Assembly (NCBI RefSeq): GCF_040054535.1
Contig: NC_090787.1
Span: 16,923,501 to 16,987,500, forward strand
DNA: 64,000 nt
Direction: 5' to 3'
Source of the DNA: Antennarius striatus
Taxonomy: Eukaryota > Chordata > Actinopteri > Lophiiformes > Antennariidae
Under the pieces are notes generated by a model, which did not search any database, was not told the DNA's origin, and saw only the letters and a list, made by a program, of their open reading frames with translations. Shown in pieces: positions 26,332 to 35,164 of the stretch (the stretch's first letter is position 1; each line of letters begins with the position of its first letter). The translations under genes were made by a program, and so were the position numbers.

Positions 26332-26765
26332 TTTCATCAAGTCACGGGTCGACAGGCTTTAGTGGTGGCACTCACTAGACTCCTAATATAGGAAAATATT
26401 TCATCAAGCTGATCAGCTCCACAGCAGGCTCAGCGTGGACCCTCGGCTTGGCTTTTAAATAAAGGCTGTAATTATTTCCACTCTGCTAATAATAATAATT
26501 CACTAAAGCCAATCAGCCACCCCGCACATCAGGTTGATCCGGTCTGGTTATAAGGAAACACGGATGCCCTTGTGCAGAAAGCCGGGGCCTGGATTTCTTG
26601 GACAGGACGTGTTCGACATGATCCACGTTTAAAGCGGCCGTGATGTAAAGGTGGAGGCGGCCGTGTCTTACCTCTGCCATTCTGCCACGCTGTGTACCAC
26701 GACAGGCTCAGGAACGACGTGAAGAAAATAATCGCAGTGGCCACAGTTCCATTTCTGAGCCTCAT
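4478..26765 (-). CDS. mgat4a: MGAT4A, N-terminal part (coding exons 1-3); rest lies left of the window
   Basis: Alpha-1,3-mannosyl-glycoprotein 4-beta-N-acetylglucosaminyltransferase A (GnT-IVa), a Golgi type II membrane enzyme that adds a beta-1,4 GlcNAc to the alpha-1,3 mannose arm of complex N-glycans. The coding parts are 26765..26672, 6014..5847 and 4618..4478. They join in frame (all junctions phase 1) with GT/AG sites. The protein starts [11 protein letters not shown], has a hydrophobic anchor at about residues 6-27, then a stem with [10 protein letters not shown] and helical heptad-like sequence, then YHHLPHLL and the GRTG end of exon 3. These match remembered mammalian MGAT4A rather than MGAT4B, which has a different anchor and VYQREF. 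About 134 residues are present; the catalytic domain is not here. Introns 1 and 2 are about 20.7 and 1.2 kb. Identification is from memory of the family. Confidence 0.93.
4619..5846. other. MGAT4A intron 2, nothing else seen
   Basis: AT-rich intron of 1228 bp between exons 2 and 3. No repeat family recognised. Confidence 0.7.
5847..6014 (-). CDS. mgat4a: MGAT4A coding exon 2
   Basis: 168 bp (56 codons) bounded by a polypyrimidine tract with CAG acceptor and a GTCAAC donor. It encodes the stem from [10 protein letters not shown] to DALTNFS, rich in Glu, Arg and Leu and likely coiled-coil. Confidence 0.93.
6015..10618. other. MGAT4A intron 1, left part, no gene recognised
   Basis: About 4.6 kb of intronic sequence. 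A minus-strand open stretch at 9115..9453 has a hydrophobic run but no family match I can name and is not called as a gene. Confidence 0.6.
10619..12265 (-). mobile_element. RTE-type LINE, 5'-truncated copy
   Basis: Minus-strand reverse transcriptase of the RTE group common in fish. It reads [20 protein letters not shown], then [40 protein letters not shown], then [38 protein letters not shown], the catalytic ADDI box, and [12 protein letters not shown]. The 3' end (reading right to left) is the conserved end around TCGCTGTGGCGACCCCTGAA. It is broken by several stops and shifts and is not active. A 41-bp tandem duplication at 11401..11482 doubles the catalytic ADDI box (reads TMMCADDI and TIMLADDI) and shifts the frame. 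The 5' end stops at about 12265, where an inverted-repeat element begins. Confidence 0.88.
12268..13186. mobile_element. DNA transposon with long terminal inverted repeats, unclassified
   Basis: The left edge (CTTATACCAAAATAATGTCT, then CAGATTTTGCTTGAACAAAA about 65 bp in) is matched in inverted orientation at the right edge (reverse complement CTTATACCAAAATACAGTCT, then CAGATTATGCATGGACAAAA). The arms are about 85-95 bp with small gaps, and the element is about 0.9 kb. The interior has no transposase I can name. I could not see a clear target duplication, so the exact ends are uncertain by a few bases. The left arm directly abuts the truncated RTE LINE. Confidence 0.6.
13187..15311. other. 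MGAT4A intron 1, no gene recognised
   Basis: About 2.1 kb of unique-looking intronic sequence. Only short, motif-free open frames are present. Confidence 0.55.
15312..15708 (+). mobile_element. tRNA-derived SINE, near full length with A-rich tail
   Basis: The head starts GGGGCGGCAGTGGCTCAGTG (A-box-like) and has a B-box-like GGTTCGATTCCCGCTC. The body reads GAGGTGAGCTGACAGTGGGA and CGGAGCACTGCCGAGGCACC. The tail ends AATTTCCCTTCGGGGATCAA and then a long A-run. The same family, on the minus strand, recurs in the tRNA array at the right. No target duplication could be assigned with confidence. Confidence 0.85.
16491..16533. repeat. CA microsatellite
   Basis: CA repeat of about 43 bp with one CAAA interruption, inside the Harbinger element. 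Confidence 0.9.
16830..17620 (+). pseudogene. Harbinger (HARBI1-like) transposase remnant
   Basis: Two conserved blocks of the DDE nuclease are readable. [19 protein letters not shown] lies near 16850..16905 (first Asp). [18 protein letters not shown] lies near 17338..17395 (second Asp), followed by degraded sequence ending VLHSSIATI near 17530..17570. A stop codon follows the first block, stops interrupt the second, and about 430 bp of unrelated sequence separates them, so it cannot encode an active enzyme. Confidence 0.8.
18970..20640. other. MGAT4A intron 1, no gene recognised
   Basis: Intronic sequence with one microsatellite (19391..19451). The longer open frames on both strands overlap each other and show no family motif. 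Confidence 0.55.
19391..19451. repeat. CTAT tetranucleotide microsatellite
   Basis: Imperfect then perfect run of CTAT/CTAC units. Confidence 0.9.
21181..23622 (+). CDS. piggyBac transposase (PGBD-like), two exons
   Basis: DDE transposase that cuts and reinserts the element at TTAA. Exons 21181..21559 (ATG start MAKRKAKA, donor G|GTAACT) and 22004..23622 (acceptor TTTTACAG) join in frame to 665 residues. Residues 1-149 are an acidic, Ser/Asp/Pro-rich, likely disordered N-terminus typical of the family. The catalytic Asp residues are in CIDEGM (about D326), IFMDN (D398) and NGVDKLDQN (D507). The C-terminus has a Cys/His-rich zinc-binding domain (CRVC, WCKAC, HAGEC, then a final His). I see no stop or frameshift, so it may be active or only recently silenced. 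The intron contains a minisatellite. The splice model is inferred from site sequences and phase. Confidence 0.9.
21658..21965. repeat. Minisatellite in the piggyBac intron
   Basis: About four copies of a unit of roughly 67 bp beginning AATGGTACATATTTCAGGCA followed by a TG/TA-rich stretch. The third copy has an expanded TG run, and the fourth decays into TA repeats. Confidence 0.85.
24691..26671. other. MGAT4A intron 1, right end, no gene recognised
   Basis: About 2 kb with a CA microsatellite at 26301..26331. No exon or transposon family recognised. Confidence 0.55.
26301..26331. repeat. CA microsatellite
   Basis: CA run of about 30 bp with one CAAA interruption. Confidence 0.9.
26672..26765 (-). 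CDS. mgat4a: MGAT4A coding exon 1
   Basis: Ninety-four bases encoding 31 residues (cytoplasmic tail, transmembrane anchor, start of the stem) plus one base. It ends ...AATGGCAGAG followed by a GTAAG donor. The ATG lies at the edge of a CpG-rich block and the encoded MRLRNG is the family N-terminus, which fixes the start. Confidence 0.93.
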
Positions 26766-27460
26766 CTCATTTCAGCGAAACCTGTCCTCGGCTGAGTGTC
26801 GGGAAACCCGCAGCTGCCGCCTCTCCTTTCCGGTGACTTCAGGGTGTTGAGACGGGTGTGGGTGCGGGCGTATGGAGGAGGAGGAGGGGGGGGGCGGCAG
26901 ACGGTGGAAATCCTCCCGTTTGAGGAGCTGGTAGGTCGGGGAGAGGATGCGCGGACGAACCGTTGCTCGGAGGGCTGCGAGTCGCGGCTCCCGAACCGTC
27001 CTCCGGTGGTTAGTCACGAGTGGGCCGACTTCCGTGACGAGACAGCTGACATGGTCGACGCAGATCACACAGGCTAGCCGCCGATACGAGCCATTATATT
27101 TTGATGTCCAGACGTGGGCTACAAGTTAGAAGGCATTTCGAGTGTGTGACGGCTGGTGTTCCCGGATAGGCTGCTCGGGCTCTGACGGAGGAACCAAAAG
27201 CAACGCCTCCGGTCACGTTGGTTCCGCTTCGACTGACAACAGATTCGGTTAAAAGATTTTATTTTTTCCTAAAAGATGAAAGCTAAATAATCGAATCTTA
27301 ATGTTAAAACTTTGATGTTTCTCTTTATTTTCTTTCATCTACACATTCGAACACTTGTTTAAAGGTGCCTTTCGGTTCGTTTCGTCACGTTAACGGGGGC
27401 GAGCTGCGTGTTCGCGCGATATTTGGAAGCTGGCGCGCGAGCAGAAATACACTCGTCGCG
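26766..27460 (-). promoter_or_regulatory. CpG-rich start region of MGAT4A
   Basis: Immediately upstream of the MGAT4A start codon the sequence becomes GC- and CpG-rich (many CG steps at 26800..27080, 27140..27240 and 27380..27470), unlike the AT-rich surroundings. This suits a CpG-island promoter and 5' UTR. No TATA box or exact start site could be assigned. Confidence 0.55.
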
Positions 27461-27649
27461 TGTCGTCAAAGGTTTTATGATGAATTGTTTCCATAGTTAT
27501 CAAAGAGGCGAAAATACGATCCACATCTTTCCAACTTAATTACATGTCCACTGTGGCAAAGCGGCCATCGGTCAAAAAATACCTGTATGTTTGACTAGAG
27601 TTACGATCTACTTTTTCCTTAGCTTGTATTGACTTCTGTTATTCATTCA

Positions 27650-27745
27650 TTTATTCATTCATTTTCCTAAAAACCGCTTCATCCGCTTGCGCGGAGAGCT
27701 GGAGCCTATCCCAGATGTCCTAGGGTGTCAGGCGGACTTCTATCA
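27650..27745. repeat. Interspersed repeat fragment
   Basis: Contains CTTCATCCGCT and GGAGCCTATCCCAG. Related sequence occurs near 30470..30590, so it is a dispersed family, possibly a LINE 3' end. Family not identified. Confidence 0.5.
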
Positions 27746-27761
27746 TTCGTACACCTTATTC

Positions 27762-27817
27762 TTTATTATTATTATTGTTATTATTATTATTATTTATTGT
27801 TGTTGTTGTTGTTGTTA
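27762..27817. repeat. ATT then GTT microsatellite
   Basis: Trinucleotide run that changes from TTA to TTG units. Confidence 0.85.
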
Positions 27818-28964
27818 TCTGATTTGTTGACTTTCTATTCTATTTAATTCTTCCATTTCTCTGAGTAATACTGGGGATTTCCCAAATGTGGGACAGATAA
27901 TTCAAGCTTTATCTTATTTTGTATTGTTTGGTATTAAAATATTTTTGAAATGGTCTTAGTTTTTTTTGGAGATATATTTCTGGGTTTTTGTTTGTTTGTT
28001 GTTGTTGCTGTTTTTTGTTGGGTTTTTTTGATCATTCAAAAATAAAAATCTGCAATTCTCTCCTTGTCATCCTGATTGATTTATCGTAATTTCATGCACC
28101 CTGAATTTGCTCCTGTCTCCAAGGGATATTGCTGTCGCTGCCACACATTCTGTCCACCCTGGGAGTTCAGGGCAGGACTGTGACTCCCTTCAGTGGAACT
28201 AGACTCACTCCTAAACACCAGCATGGAACCGTTAAGGACTTCAAGTTCATCGTGATAAGTATGTGTGTTTGGCACTGACTTATCTCACTGACTTATCACT
28301 GGGTCCAATGAAATTTGTAAACTAGCCAGAAGTGTCTGCCTTTATTTACGTTGTCAGATCATCCTGTAACTTTCAAAAATAAATAATTACACTTCTGGTG
28401 CAAAAGCTGGAGTCTGGACCCAGGTTCATCAAGTAGTCCGGAATGATGACTTAAGGGTAAAGGTCAAGGAACTGTGCAATTTATTAATACATCTATGGCA
28501 GAGAAATACACGGTGGTGAAAGTCAGTTTTAACTGCTCTAATGATGAAATCACTCAACTGTATGAATTTATGACCGTCAAACGTGTAAAGTTTGGAGCCT
28601 TGCTGGACCAGAAACAGTTCAGAAATCTACCAAACTTCTATTTTCAACCAAATAGCATTCATTCCAAGTGAAATGGCGCCATCTAAAGTTGAAATCACGT
28701 TTACAACTAGGCTGATGAACATGCAGGGAAAATGATGTCGAAGTCTGACATTTTCAGATAACAAGAGTCCAGAAATGTTCAATTAAACGCAAAATAAAAT
28801 AATGAAACGTAACCCTTACCCCAGCCCTGATCCAAACAAACAAAGTTTTACAACAAAAACTAAAACAAGGAGGAAGACCTGATGCTTACTTTTTAAAGGA
28901 GTAATGAAAACAGAACACGACAATTTAATATTTTTCTTACATTATGCAAAATTGTGTGCTAACA

Positions 28965-28970
28965 TTTATT
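28965..28970 (-). terminator. Candidate CREG2 poly(A) signal
   Basis: Minus-strand AATAAA about 350 bp beyond the CREG2 stop codon. It is the nearest canonical hexamer I saw, so a short 3' UTR is plausible but unproven. Confidence 0.4.
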
Positions 28971-29320
28971 AATGTCACAAACTGTATATTCATTCAATGC
29001 TCAGCCATAAAATGTCCAACAGAGTTTGGAAAGAATAAATAAAAAAAGATAATTATTTTCTATCAGTTGTGATGAACATCACCGCTCAGTGAAAGTAGCT
29101 TATTGATTTTAAATACATTCATCTGGTAAATGCAGAGTACTGATCAACAGCTTCGATAACAGCCCGTGTTGGGGGGGGGGGAGTGAATAATATTCACTTT
29201 CACACACACTGAATGAAACAGTGACATTTGAAGATTTTCCAGAATATTCCTGTGGCAGCTCATCCATGGTGCTGAATCTATGTGTGTAGACACGCATGAC
29301 GCACAGAAAAGGATGTGTTA

Positions 29321-29462
29321 TCAGAAAGGCGTCGCTTTAAAGTAGTCCTCCAGTGGAATGAGCGATATGCCCCTCACCCAATCCTGCAGCCAGACCTGGA
29401 TCAACTCCAACTTCATGAAGAACCACTTGTGTCCGACTGGCCACTTTGCCATTACGGGATGC
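29321..29462 (-). CDS. creg2: CREG2 exon 4 with stop
   Basis: 142 bp after a TTTATAG acceptor, HPVMAKWPVGHKWFF to FKATPF and TGA. Confidence 0.92.
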
Positions 29463-32149
29463 CTATAAAGAACAAGAGCAACCCACTAAGCAAATGCTCC
29501 CGATAATGTTCTTCCTCATTAGACTACAATACATCTAGTATTAACCGAGATACCTCGAAAACATTGCTTCCTTTGCAAACGTGAGCTCTTCTGGTGCCAC
29601 TTGTACCATCTTGCCTGTTAGCGTGAGTCGAGCACATCTGGGATCCTCTGGATCGTACATCATCTGCCTTCAAACACAGGAGGTCATGTTATGTTGGGTT
29701 TTATAGCCTTTTTGAGTCTGTTATTAGCTTGTAATCATTTAATAGATATCGATGTGCATATAGCATTACTGAAGTACAACATGCGTCATTATCATATAAT
29801 GAGATCTAAAGAGGGAGGTCCATTCTTTAAGTTATTAAATCAGCAAGCAGATGTGAGTTATTTCAGTTAATCCTTTTGGTACAAAAAAGTTCCACTTTTC
29901 AGAAGGGAAAAACAGCACATGTTGCCTGTAGTGTGGGAAGAGTCATGCATTCATGGAGGACCAGTAAGTCAGGGACTTTAAGTAAATCCTTTTTGCCATG
30001 ACTGAAGAACATTTCAAGTTTGGATTTACCTGCAGAATTCTCCCTCAGCCTCTGAAAATGCAATTGATGCAAAGGGATTACTCTGGATATCTGATACGCT
30101 GTTGTCCATCGGAGTCAAATAAAAATAGATGATTCCGGTGCTGTTGTCTAGGGGCCCATCACTCACTGGGAAGATGTTCCCAAAGGGGAGACCCTTGATC
30201 TGAGAAAACAGGAAATTGTCAAATGACAAAATTCAGTAATAGATAGTGTCACAGAGGGTGTAATAAATCAGGATCATTTTAAGGTAGAGTAGCAAACTGA
30301 ACATTTTAGTATACGTACAAAAATGAAATGAATATTGTGACCAGATACAACCAAAACTGTCAGAGCAGCAATGTCCCATAATTAATGTGGTGCAGTTAAA
30401 TGTACAAACAGTGACACTTCAAAACCTCTGTCAAAATATAAGCTAAACTAATCTAGAGCTGCTTCTATCCATCCATTTTCATACACCTCTTCATCCGCTG
30501 TAGCGGGTCACGGGGAGCCGAAGCCTATCCCAGCTGGCTTATGGCGTGAGGCGGGGGAAACTACGGGCATAACGCCAGTGCAAAAATATGATTTATACAT
30601 ATAATATTATTTAAAAATGTGACAAAAAAATTTTTGTTCTAGGGTTTTTTTGTGTGTGACAGGGTGGAAATGCTATGCTTAGTAGAGTTTGAAAGGAAAA
30701 TCTACTAAAAATGTTTTGGTTTTTTAAAATCAAAATTACATTAGCATAATGGGGTGAAACATGAAACTGAATGATGTAATGGAAATAAGACACCTAATAG
30801 ACAACCATTTATTGTAAGATAATGTGATGGAAGACTATTTAGAATAAGATCTTGTGTTATCTGCATGATTTGAGCCCAAAGCCTCCCGTTTTTTCTGCTT
30901 ATATCAATATATGGTATTCGAGAAACCACAAGTTCACACTTCCTGAAGAGGTGTATGTTTCAACCATTATGTGTATGTGACCTTTTTAGAGCCCATCTCT
31001 GCTTAACACCTGTTAACGGCCTTTGTCTGTGTAGCTATAAATATGAACCCACTGTAACCATCCCTCGCTCTCTCCCAACCAGCACTGCTGCTTGTTTGAT
31101 CTGACGCTCAAAGCTTTGACAATAAAGTTTTTGAAAGACAAGTTAATGAACCTCTTTATTTAAATCAACTTTGACAATTGCTAACACAAATCAATAATGC
31201 TAAACCAAAAATAGGTCATTTTAATATAATCAACATATTTCCTAATAAGGAGAAGCTATTTTCAATAAATAAGGACAGCAAATGTATTGTATTTTTTAAT
31301 TTTTACATTACACGAATTACAAAAATGCTCAGAACGGGCATGAAAAAAATGACTGCAGTTTAACCAAAGAGGTTAAAATATGCTGATTGTGTCATTTTTA
31401 TTTATCTATTTATTTATTTTTATTATCACTGAAAGTTTTATTATGCCTCCAGTTCCTCCTTGAATGTTGGAACGCTTCTTCTTGAGCACGATGCGTTCAC
31501 GGTCATCTCAGTAAAGTAGGAAACTCTGACAATGCCTTTATAAAAATAAATCCGTATGGGGGGGGCTGTCAGAGTGACGGTTCCTATGGCAACGCCACAG
31601 GTGGTAGGATTTACACACAAGTTCCACAAAGTGTAAATATGCACCTGAAGTGCGCAGCCGCAGAAGGCTCTCCTGGTGCTCCAGGGTGTGTTCTAAATAA
31701 CGAAACGAGTGAACAAACGCGTCCGTTACCTTGGGAAGCGTTGAGACGGTGGCCAGGAAGCCCCAGTCGCTGTAGTGCGCGATGTACCTGGCCGTCCGGG
31801 CGGTCCCCCGGTGGGGGGGCGGGCTGCTGCTGGAGGACTGCTCCCCCTTCTCCAGCCGGTAGGAGAACAGGCGTGAGGACAGCCGGGCTGAGTTCTCGTT
31901 CTCAGACTTGAGCAGCTGTCCGGGGCTCTCCACGCTGTCCCCCAGCACGTTGGACGACGGGTGAGCTTGCTTCCAAAGCCCGGCGGTGTCAACCAGCAGA
32001 GCCGGGGCCACTTCCTCCGACAGGTCGGCGTCCTCTACCACATCGTCGGAAGGGACGACCCAGGACACCGAGCTCCTTAGGGTGTAACTCCGACACACGG
32101 CGGCGACATTGGCAAACACGGCCGCCAGCACAAAGTAACGGGCCCTCAT
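29321..32149 (-). CDS. creg2: CREG2, complete, four exons
   Basis: Cellular repressor of E1A-stimulated genes 2, a secreted glycoprotein with an FMN-binding split-barrel fold (brain-enriched in mammals). Coding exons 32149..31730, 30199..30030, 29667..29554 and 29462..29321 join in frame with GT/AG sites to 281 residues; human CREG2 is about 290. Residues 1-21 are a signal peptide. SSVSWVVPSDD and EEVAPALLVD follow, as in mammalian CREG2, then a variable linker with a Ser run. The barrel domain starts near ARYIAHYSDWGFLATVST and continues with KGLPFGNIFPVSDGPLDNST, which holds an NST glycosylation site. It goes on with GEFCR, YDPEDPRCARLTLTGKM, KWFFMKLELIQVWLQDW, and ends DYFKATPF. The acidic N-terminal section distinguishes it from CREG1. 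Confidence 0.93.
29554..29667 (-). CDS. creg2: CREG2 exon 3
   Basis: 114 bp. The acceptor must be TTTGAAG|GCAG rather than the CAG four bases on, because only the former keeps frame (R-QMMYDPEDPRC). Ends AMFS plus two bases, donor GTATCT. Confidence 0.9.
30030..30199 (-). CDS. creg2: CREG2 exon 2
   Basis: 170 bp after a TTTTCTCAG acceptor, IKGLPFGN to GEFC plus two bases of Arg, donor GTAAAT. Confidence 0.92.
30470..30590. repeat. Interspersed repeat fragment in CREG2 intron 1
   Basis: ATCCATCCATTTTCATACAC, then CTTCATCCGCT and GAAGCCTATCCCAGCTGGC. Same family as the piece near 27650..27745. Confidence 0.5.
31730..32149 (-). CDS. creg2: CREG2 exon 1
   Basis: 140 codons from the ATG through STLPK, donor GTAACG, phase 0. 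Encodes the signal peptide, acidic linker and first barrel strand. Confidence 0.92.
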
Positions 32150-32340
32150 AGCGCTGGACTGGAGCGATGGCCGATCGTTTCTTTCTCTTGTTTACAATCT
32201 CACGTGTTCGTGTCTTCGGGGCAGGGGGAGCTTTTACGACGGAGAGAGCCGTCACGGTGACCTCTGGTGGCCAATCGGGGGTACTACATCAACAATCAAG
32301 ACGGGAGTTGCACTTCCGGTGATTTAAATGTGTAATGGCG
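32150..32340 (-). promoter_or_regulatory. CREG2 upstream region
   Basis: GC-richer stretch before the CREG2 ATG, continuous with the CpG-rich exon 1. A proximal promoter and 5' UTR are expected here, but no core element is clear. Confidence 0.35.
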
Positions 32341-33380
32341 ATTGATGTTCTAATTCCGTCCAGAATAAAGCGACTTGTTTAGGTATAGTCATTTGTAAAG
32401 ATAGAAAAGAACATAATTCAAATAAATTTCTCACCTTTTATTTAAAAAAAAAAACAACTATAACCAAGGCAGTCACATTCATGTAGAAAACAATACTTGT
32501 GAGGACATTGATCATATGATGTTCACAAGCTGTTAAAATTTGATTGTGAATACAACAAATGCAGCTTTATGCTTTCATGATCTTAATATAATTGTATGGC
32601 AATTCATTTTATGAACTGAATTCCCCTTTGGAGCTGCTGGTGGTAGGGTCTAGGTCAGGATGGTCCACAAGTATTTTTAAAAAAAAAGCTGCTCCAGTCT
32701 CAAACTTTATTTAGAACAGTTGAGTAAATGACCAGTTCTTCTGAATATGGGCTTCAGTCACAGAGCTGAGTCACATCCATTTGCTTTTAAAGGATGACAC
32801 AGAGGGTTTCCACATTCTTCAAGAGACTGAAGACCTCTTTTACCTGCTGCTGGCGTCCCGGCGCTTTTTGGATCAAAGCTGGCGTTTGAGTTGCAGATCA
32901 CTGAACAAATGTGTATTTTGATTTTGTTAATGTACTTACTCTGTTATCATAAAATACATTTTCAATACTATGACTGAATTCATTTCATAACGCACACACT
33001 GAAAAAATTGTCAGAAAAAGGTAAATAAAGTACTTAGACTGATATATTAGCAGTGTTATAGAAATGATGGTTGAATAGACCAAAAACTAAAGCTAACCCA
33101 CCTTTAAACACCACACTTTTTCTCTCCACAGTTTTCGTTTCTTATTACAGCACTTCACATTCTCAGACTTTTACTGCAAAACATTGCCCAATAAAAGGGC
33201 ATTGTTACAATCAAGTCACTCTAAAGTAATAAATACTATTTCTAATAATAATAATAATAATAATAATATATCAGTAATGACTTTTGTACTTAAAGTAAGA
33301 GCATAATCTTCGCTCTTCATACTTAGATAATAACAGATGATTTAGCTGTGGTGTGGCTGATCCTATACACCTTTCATTTT
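32341..33380. other. Intergenic, no gene recognised
   Basis: AT-rich sequence upstream of CREG2 with an AAT microsatellite at 33243..33268. Confidence 0.6.
33243..33268. repeat. AAT microsatellite
   Basis: Run of AAT triplets in the CREG2 upstream region. Confidence 0.9.
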
Positions 33381-33812
33381 AGAAGAGTTTCAGCTAAAAT
33401 GAAAGGAAAGGTGTAGAGAACTGTGGTGAGACCAGTGATGTTGTTTGGTCTAGAGACAGAGATGAAGATGCTGAGGTTCTCTCTGGGAGTGACCAGGAAG
33501 GATAGGATCAGGAATGACTACATCAGAGGGACAGCACATGTTAGAGGTTTTGGAGATAAAGTCAGAGAGGCCAGACTGAGATGGTTTGGACATGTCAAGA
33601 GGAGAGATAGTGAATATATTGGTAGAAGGATGCTGAGTTTTGAACTGCCAGGCACAAGGCCTAGAGGAAGACCAAAGAGGAGGTTTATGGATGTAGTGAA
33701 AGAGGACATGAAGGTAGTTGGTGTGAGAGAAGAGGATGCAGAAGACAGGGTTAGATGGAGGCAATTGATTCGCTGTGGCGACCCCTGAAGGGAAAGGCCA
33801 AAAGGAGAAGAA
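33381..33812 (+). mobile_element. RTE-type LINE, 3' end fragment
   Basis: Plus-strand C-terminus of the same LINE family as at 10.6-12.3 kb. It reads TVVRPVMLFGLET, then after a small internal deletion [55 protein letters not shown] and WRQLIRCGDP. It ends in the family 3' end after TTCGCTGTGGCGACCCCTGA. At the 5' edge an imperfect inverted repeat (TACACCTTTCATTTTAG and CTAAAATGAAAGGAAAGGTG, 33366..33410) could form a hairpin. Confidence 0.85.
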
Positions 33813-33989
33813 CTTTTCGTTCCCTGAAACTTTTCAAAGCCCTGGTTAAAAGTATGCACCGATGTTTTGTCACACCAGTGCAATCCCCCTACAAGGGCCA
33901 GCCTTGTACAAGAGTATCCTATGTGGAAGACACAGTTAGGGAGGAGAACCACTAGCATTGACAGCACCACTTGAAGGTTTGTTTGTTTT

Positions 33990-34208
33990 TTAAATTTAGT
34001 ATACTTTAGTAATCCTCGAAGGGAAATTAAGAGCACACTCTTACAAACACAAACAAATGAGCAACTTTGTAAAAGGGGAAAGCACCTTGGCAGTGCTCCA
34101 GAGGTGAGCTGACACCTCCTACTGTCAGCTTATAGTCCAGGCAGCTGGGCGAACCACCGATCTTTGGAACATTGGATGACCTGCTCTACCACTGAGCCAC
34201 TGCTGCCC
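33990..34208 (-). mobile_element. tRNA-derived SINE, minus strand (unit 1 copy; present in every unit)
   Basis: Reads on the minus strand GGGCAGCAGTGGCTCAGTGG (A-box-like), then GGTGGTTCGCCC, GAGGTGTCAGCTCACCTCTG, GGAGCACTGCCAAGGTGC, ending AATTTCCCTTCGAGGATTAC. Same family as the copy at 15312..15708. Its head begins right after a TTTTT run that could end tRNA-His transcription. In units 4, 6, 9 and 11 the tail end is replaced by the CRACDL-derived junction. Confidence 0.8.
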
Positions 34209-34248
34209 GAAAAACTTCCCTTGTGCCGTGTCAGGGACTTCTTTCCCC

Positions 34249-34320
34249 TGCTGTGACCCGGACTCGAACCGGGGTTGCTGCGGCCACAACGCAGAGTACT
34301 AACCACTATACGATCACAGC
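34249..34320 (-). tRNA. tRNA-His (GTG), unit 1
   Basis: 72 nt including the discriminator, anticodon GTG at 34287..34285. The acceptor stem is GCTGTGA with TCACAGC, i.e. pair 3-70 is T-A where the other copies have C-G: a compensated change. The T-loop reads TTCGAGT. T-run (TTTTT) 35 nt downstream on the minus strand. Confidence 0.95.
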
Positions 34321-34987
34321 AAGCTACTGAGGGACACTTATTGAAAAGAAACTAACAAAGCTCTTATAGATGGGGCATGTGGGTGGATGGCCCAGAGGCA
34401 AAGTTCAGAAGGGCAAGAAAAAAAATATACAAATTCATTACATGAAACAGTGGATGGCCTGGTCCCTTTAAGAAAAAGAAGCTATTTCACAAACATTTTC
34501 CAACTCAAGGTAGAAAATATTCAATAAAAATGTCCATTTTGAGGTATTTATCTGTGCAGTCCAGCAGTTCAGGTGACAGGAGGGTAAAATCAATGAAAAT
34601 CAATGACAGATCTCTTCCATGAAGAGACAGTCACCCTGATAAAATGAAATAAATAAATATTGAAACTCAAATGGCAGTAAATAAACATGCTCTACCATGA
34701 CCAATATTACCTGCAGAAAAGGAAGCCCAGCTCACACAACCAGCAACACAAAACCCAAGGAGAGTCTAACAAGGTCAGCAAACATTTATCACTTCCTGTT
34801 TAGGCATGTGACCCTAGGGCCTAGACCCATGACAACAATTGACCCTGAGCGTTAAGTGAATATGATGCATCGGTGCTTTAATAATGTAAAGTCATTTAAT
34901 GTGTGAACATGTATCATAACTAAAAAATCCAAGTGAACGTGTTGTGAATGAGGACACGTGTGAACGGGGATTTTGCTTTTCCATGGA

Positions 34988-35069
34988 GTCACGGTGGCCG
35001 AGAGGTTAAGGCGTTGGACTCGAAATCCAATGGGGTTTCCCCACACAGGTTCAAATCCTGTTCGTGACG
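34988..35069 (+). tRNA. tRNA-Ser (CGA), unit 1
   Basis: 82 nt with a long variable arm, anticodon CGA at 35021..35023. T-loop TTCAAAT (A at 57) and one A in the variable arm (CCACAC) differ from the majority. Followed by TTTTT at 35072..35076. Confidence 0.93.
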
Positions 35070-35076
35070 TGTTTTT

Positions 35077-35160
35077 GGGGTTGGCAGGGGTTCAGTTGGC
35101 AGAGCAGGTCGTCCAATGATCCCAAGGTTGGCGGTTTGATTCCCACTCCTGCCCAACCAC
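35077..35160 (+). mobile_element. tRNA-derived SINE head after tRNA-Ser (unit 1; present in every unit)
   Basis: In the best copies GGGGGCGGCAGTGGTTCAGT with a B-box-like GGCGGTTTGATTCCCACTCC. Only the head of the SINE family is present. It starts directly at the end of the T-run that follows tRNA-Ser. Units 3, 7 and 10 have GGGGCATCAGTGG instead. Confidence 0.65.
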
Positions 35161-35164
35161 CCGG

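Larger units (their letters stand above)
27461..28964. other. Intergenic, MGAT4A to CREG2
   Basis: No gene recognised. It holds a short interspersed-repeat fragment near 27650..27745 (CGCTTCATCCGCTTGCGCGG, then GGAGCCTATCCCAG) and an ATT/GTT microsatellite at 27762..27817. Confidence 0.6.

Noticed and set aside
30952-31140. LTR-like segment in CREG2 intron 1 (TG...CA ends, TATAAATA and AATAAA in the right order)
   Set aside because: No flanking target duplication and no second copy or internal region in the window. At most a weak solo-LTR candidate.
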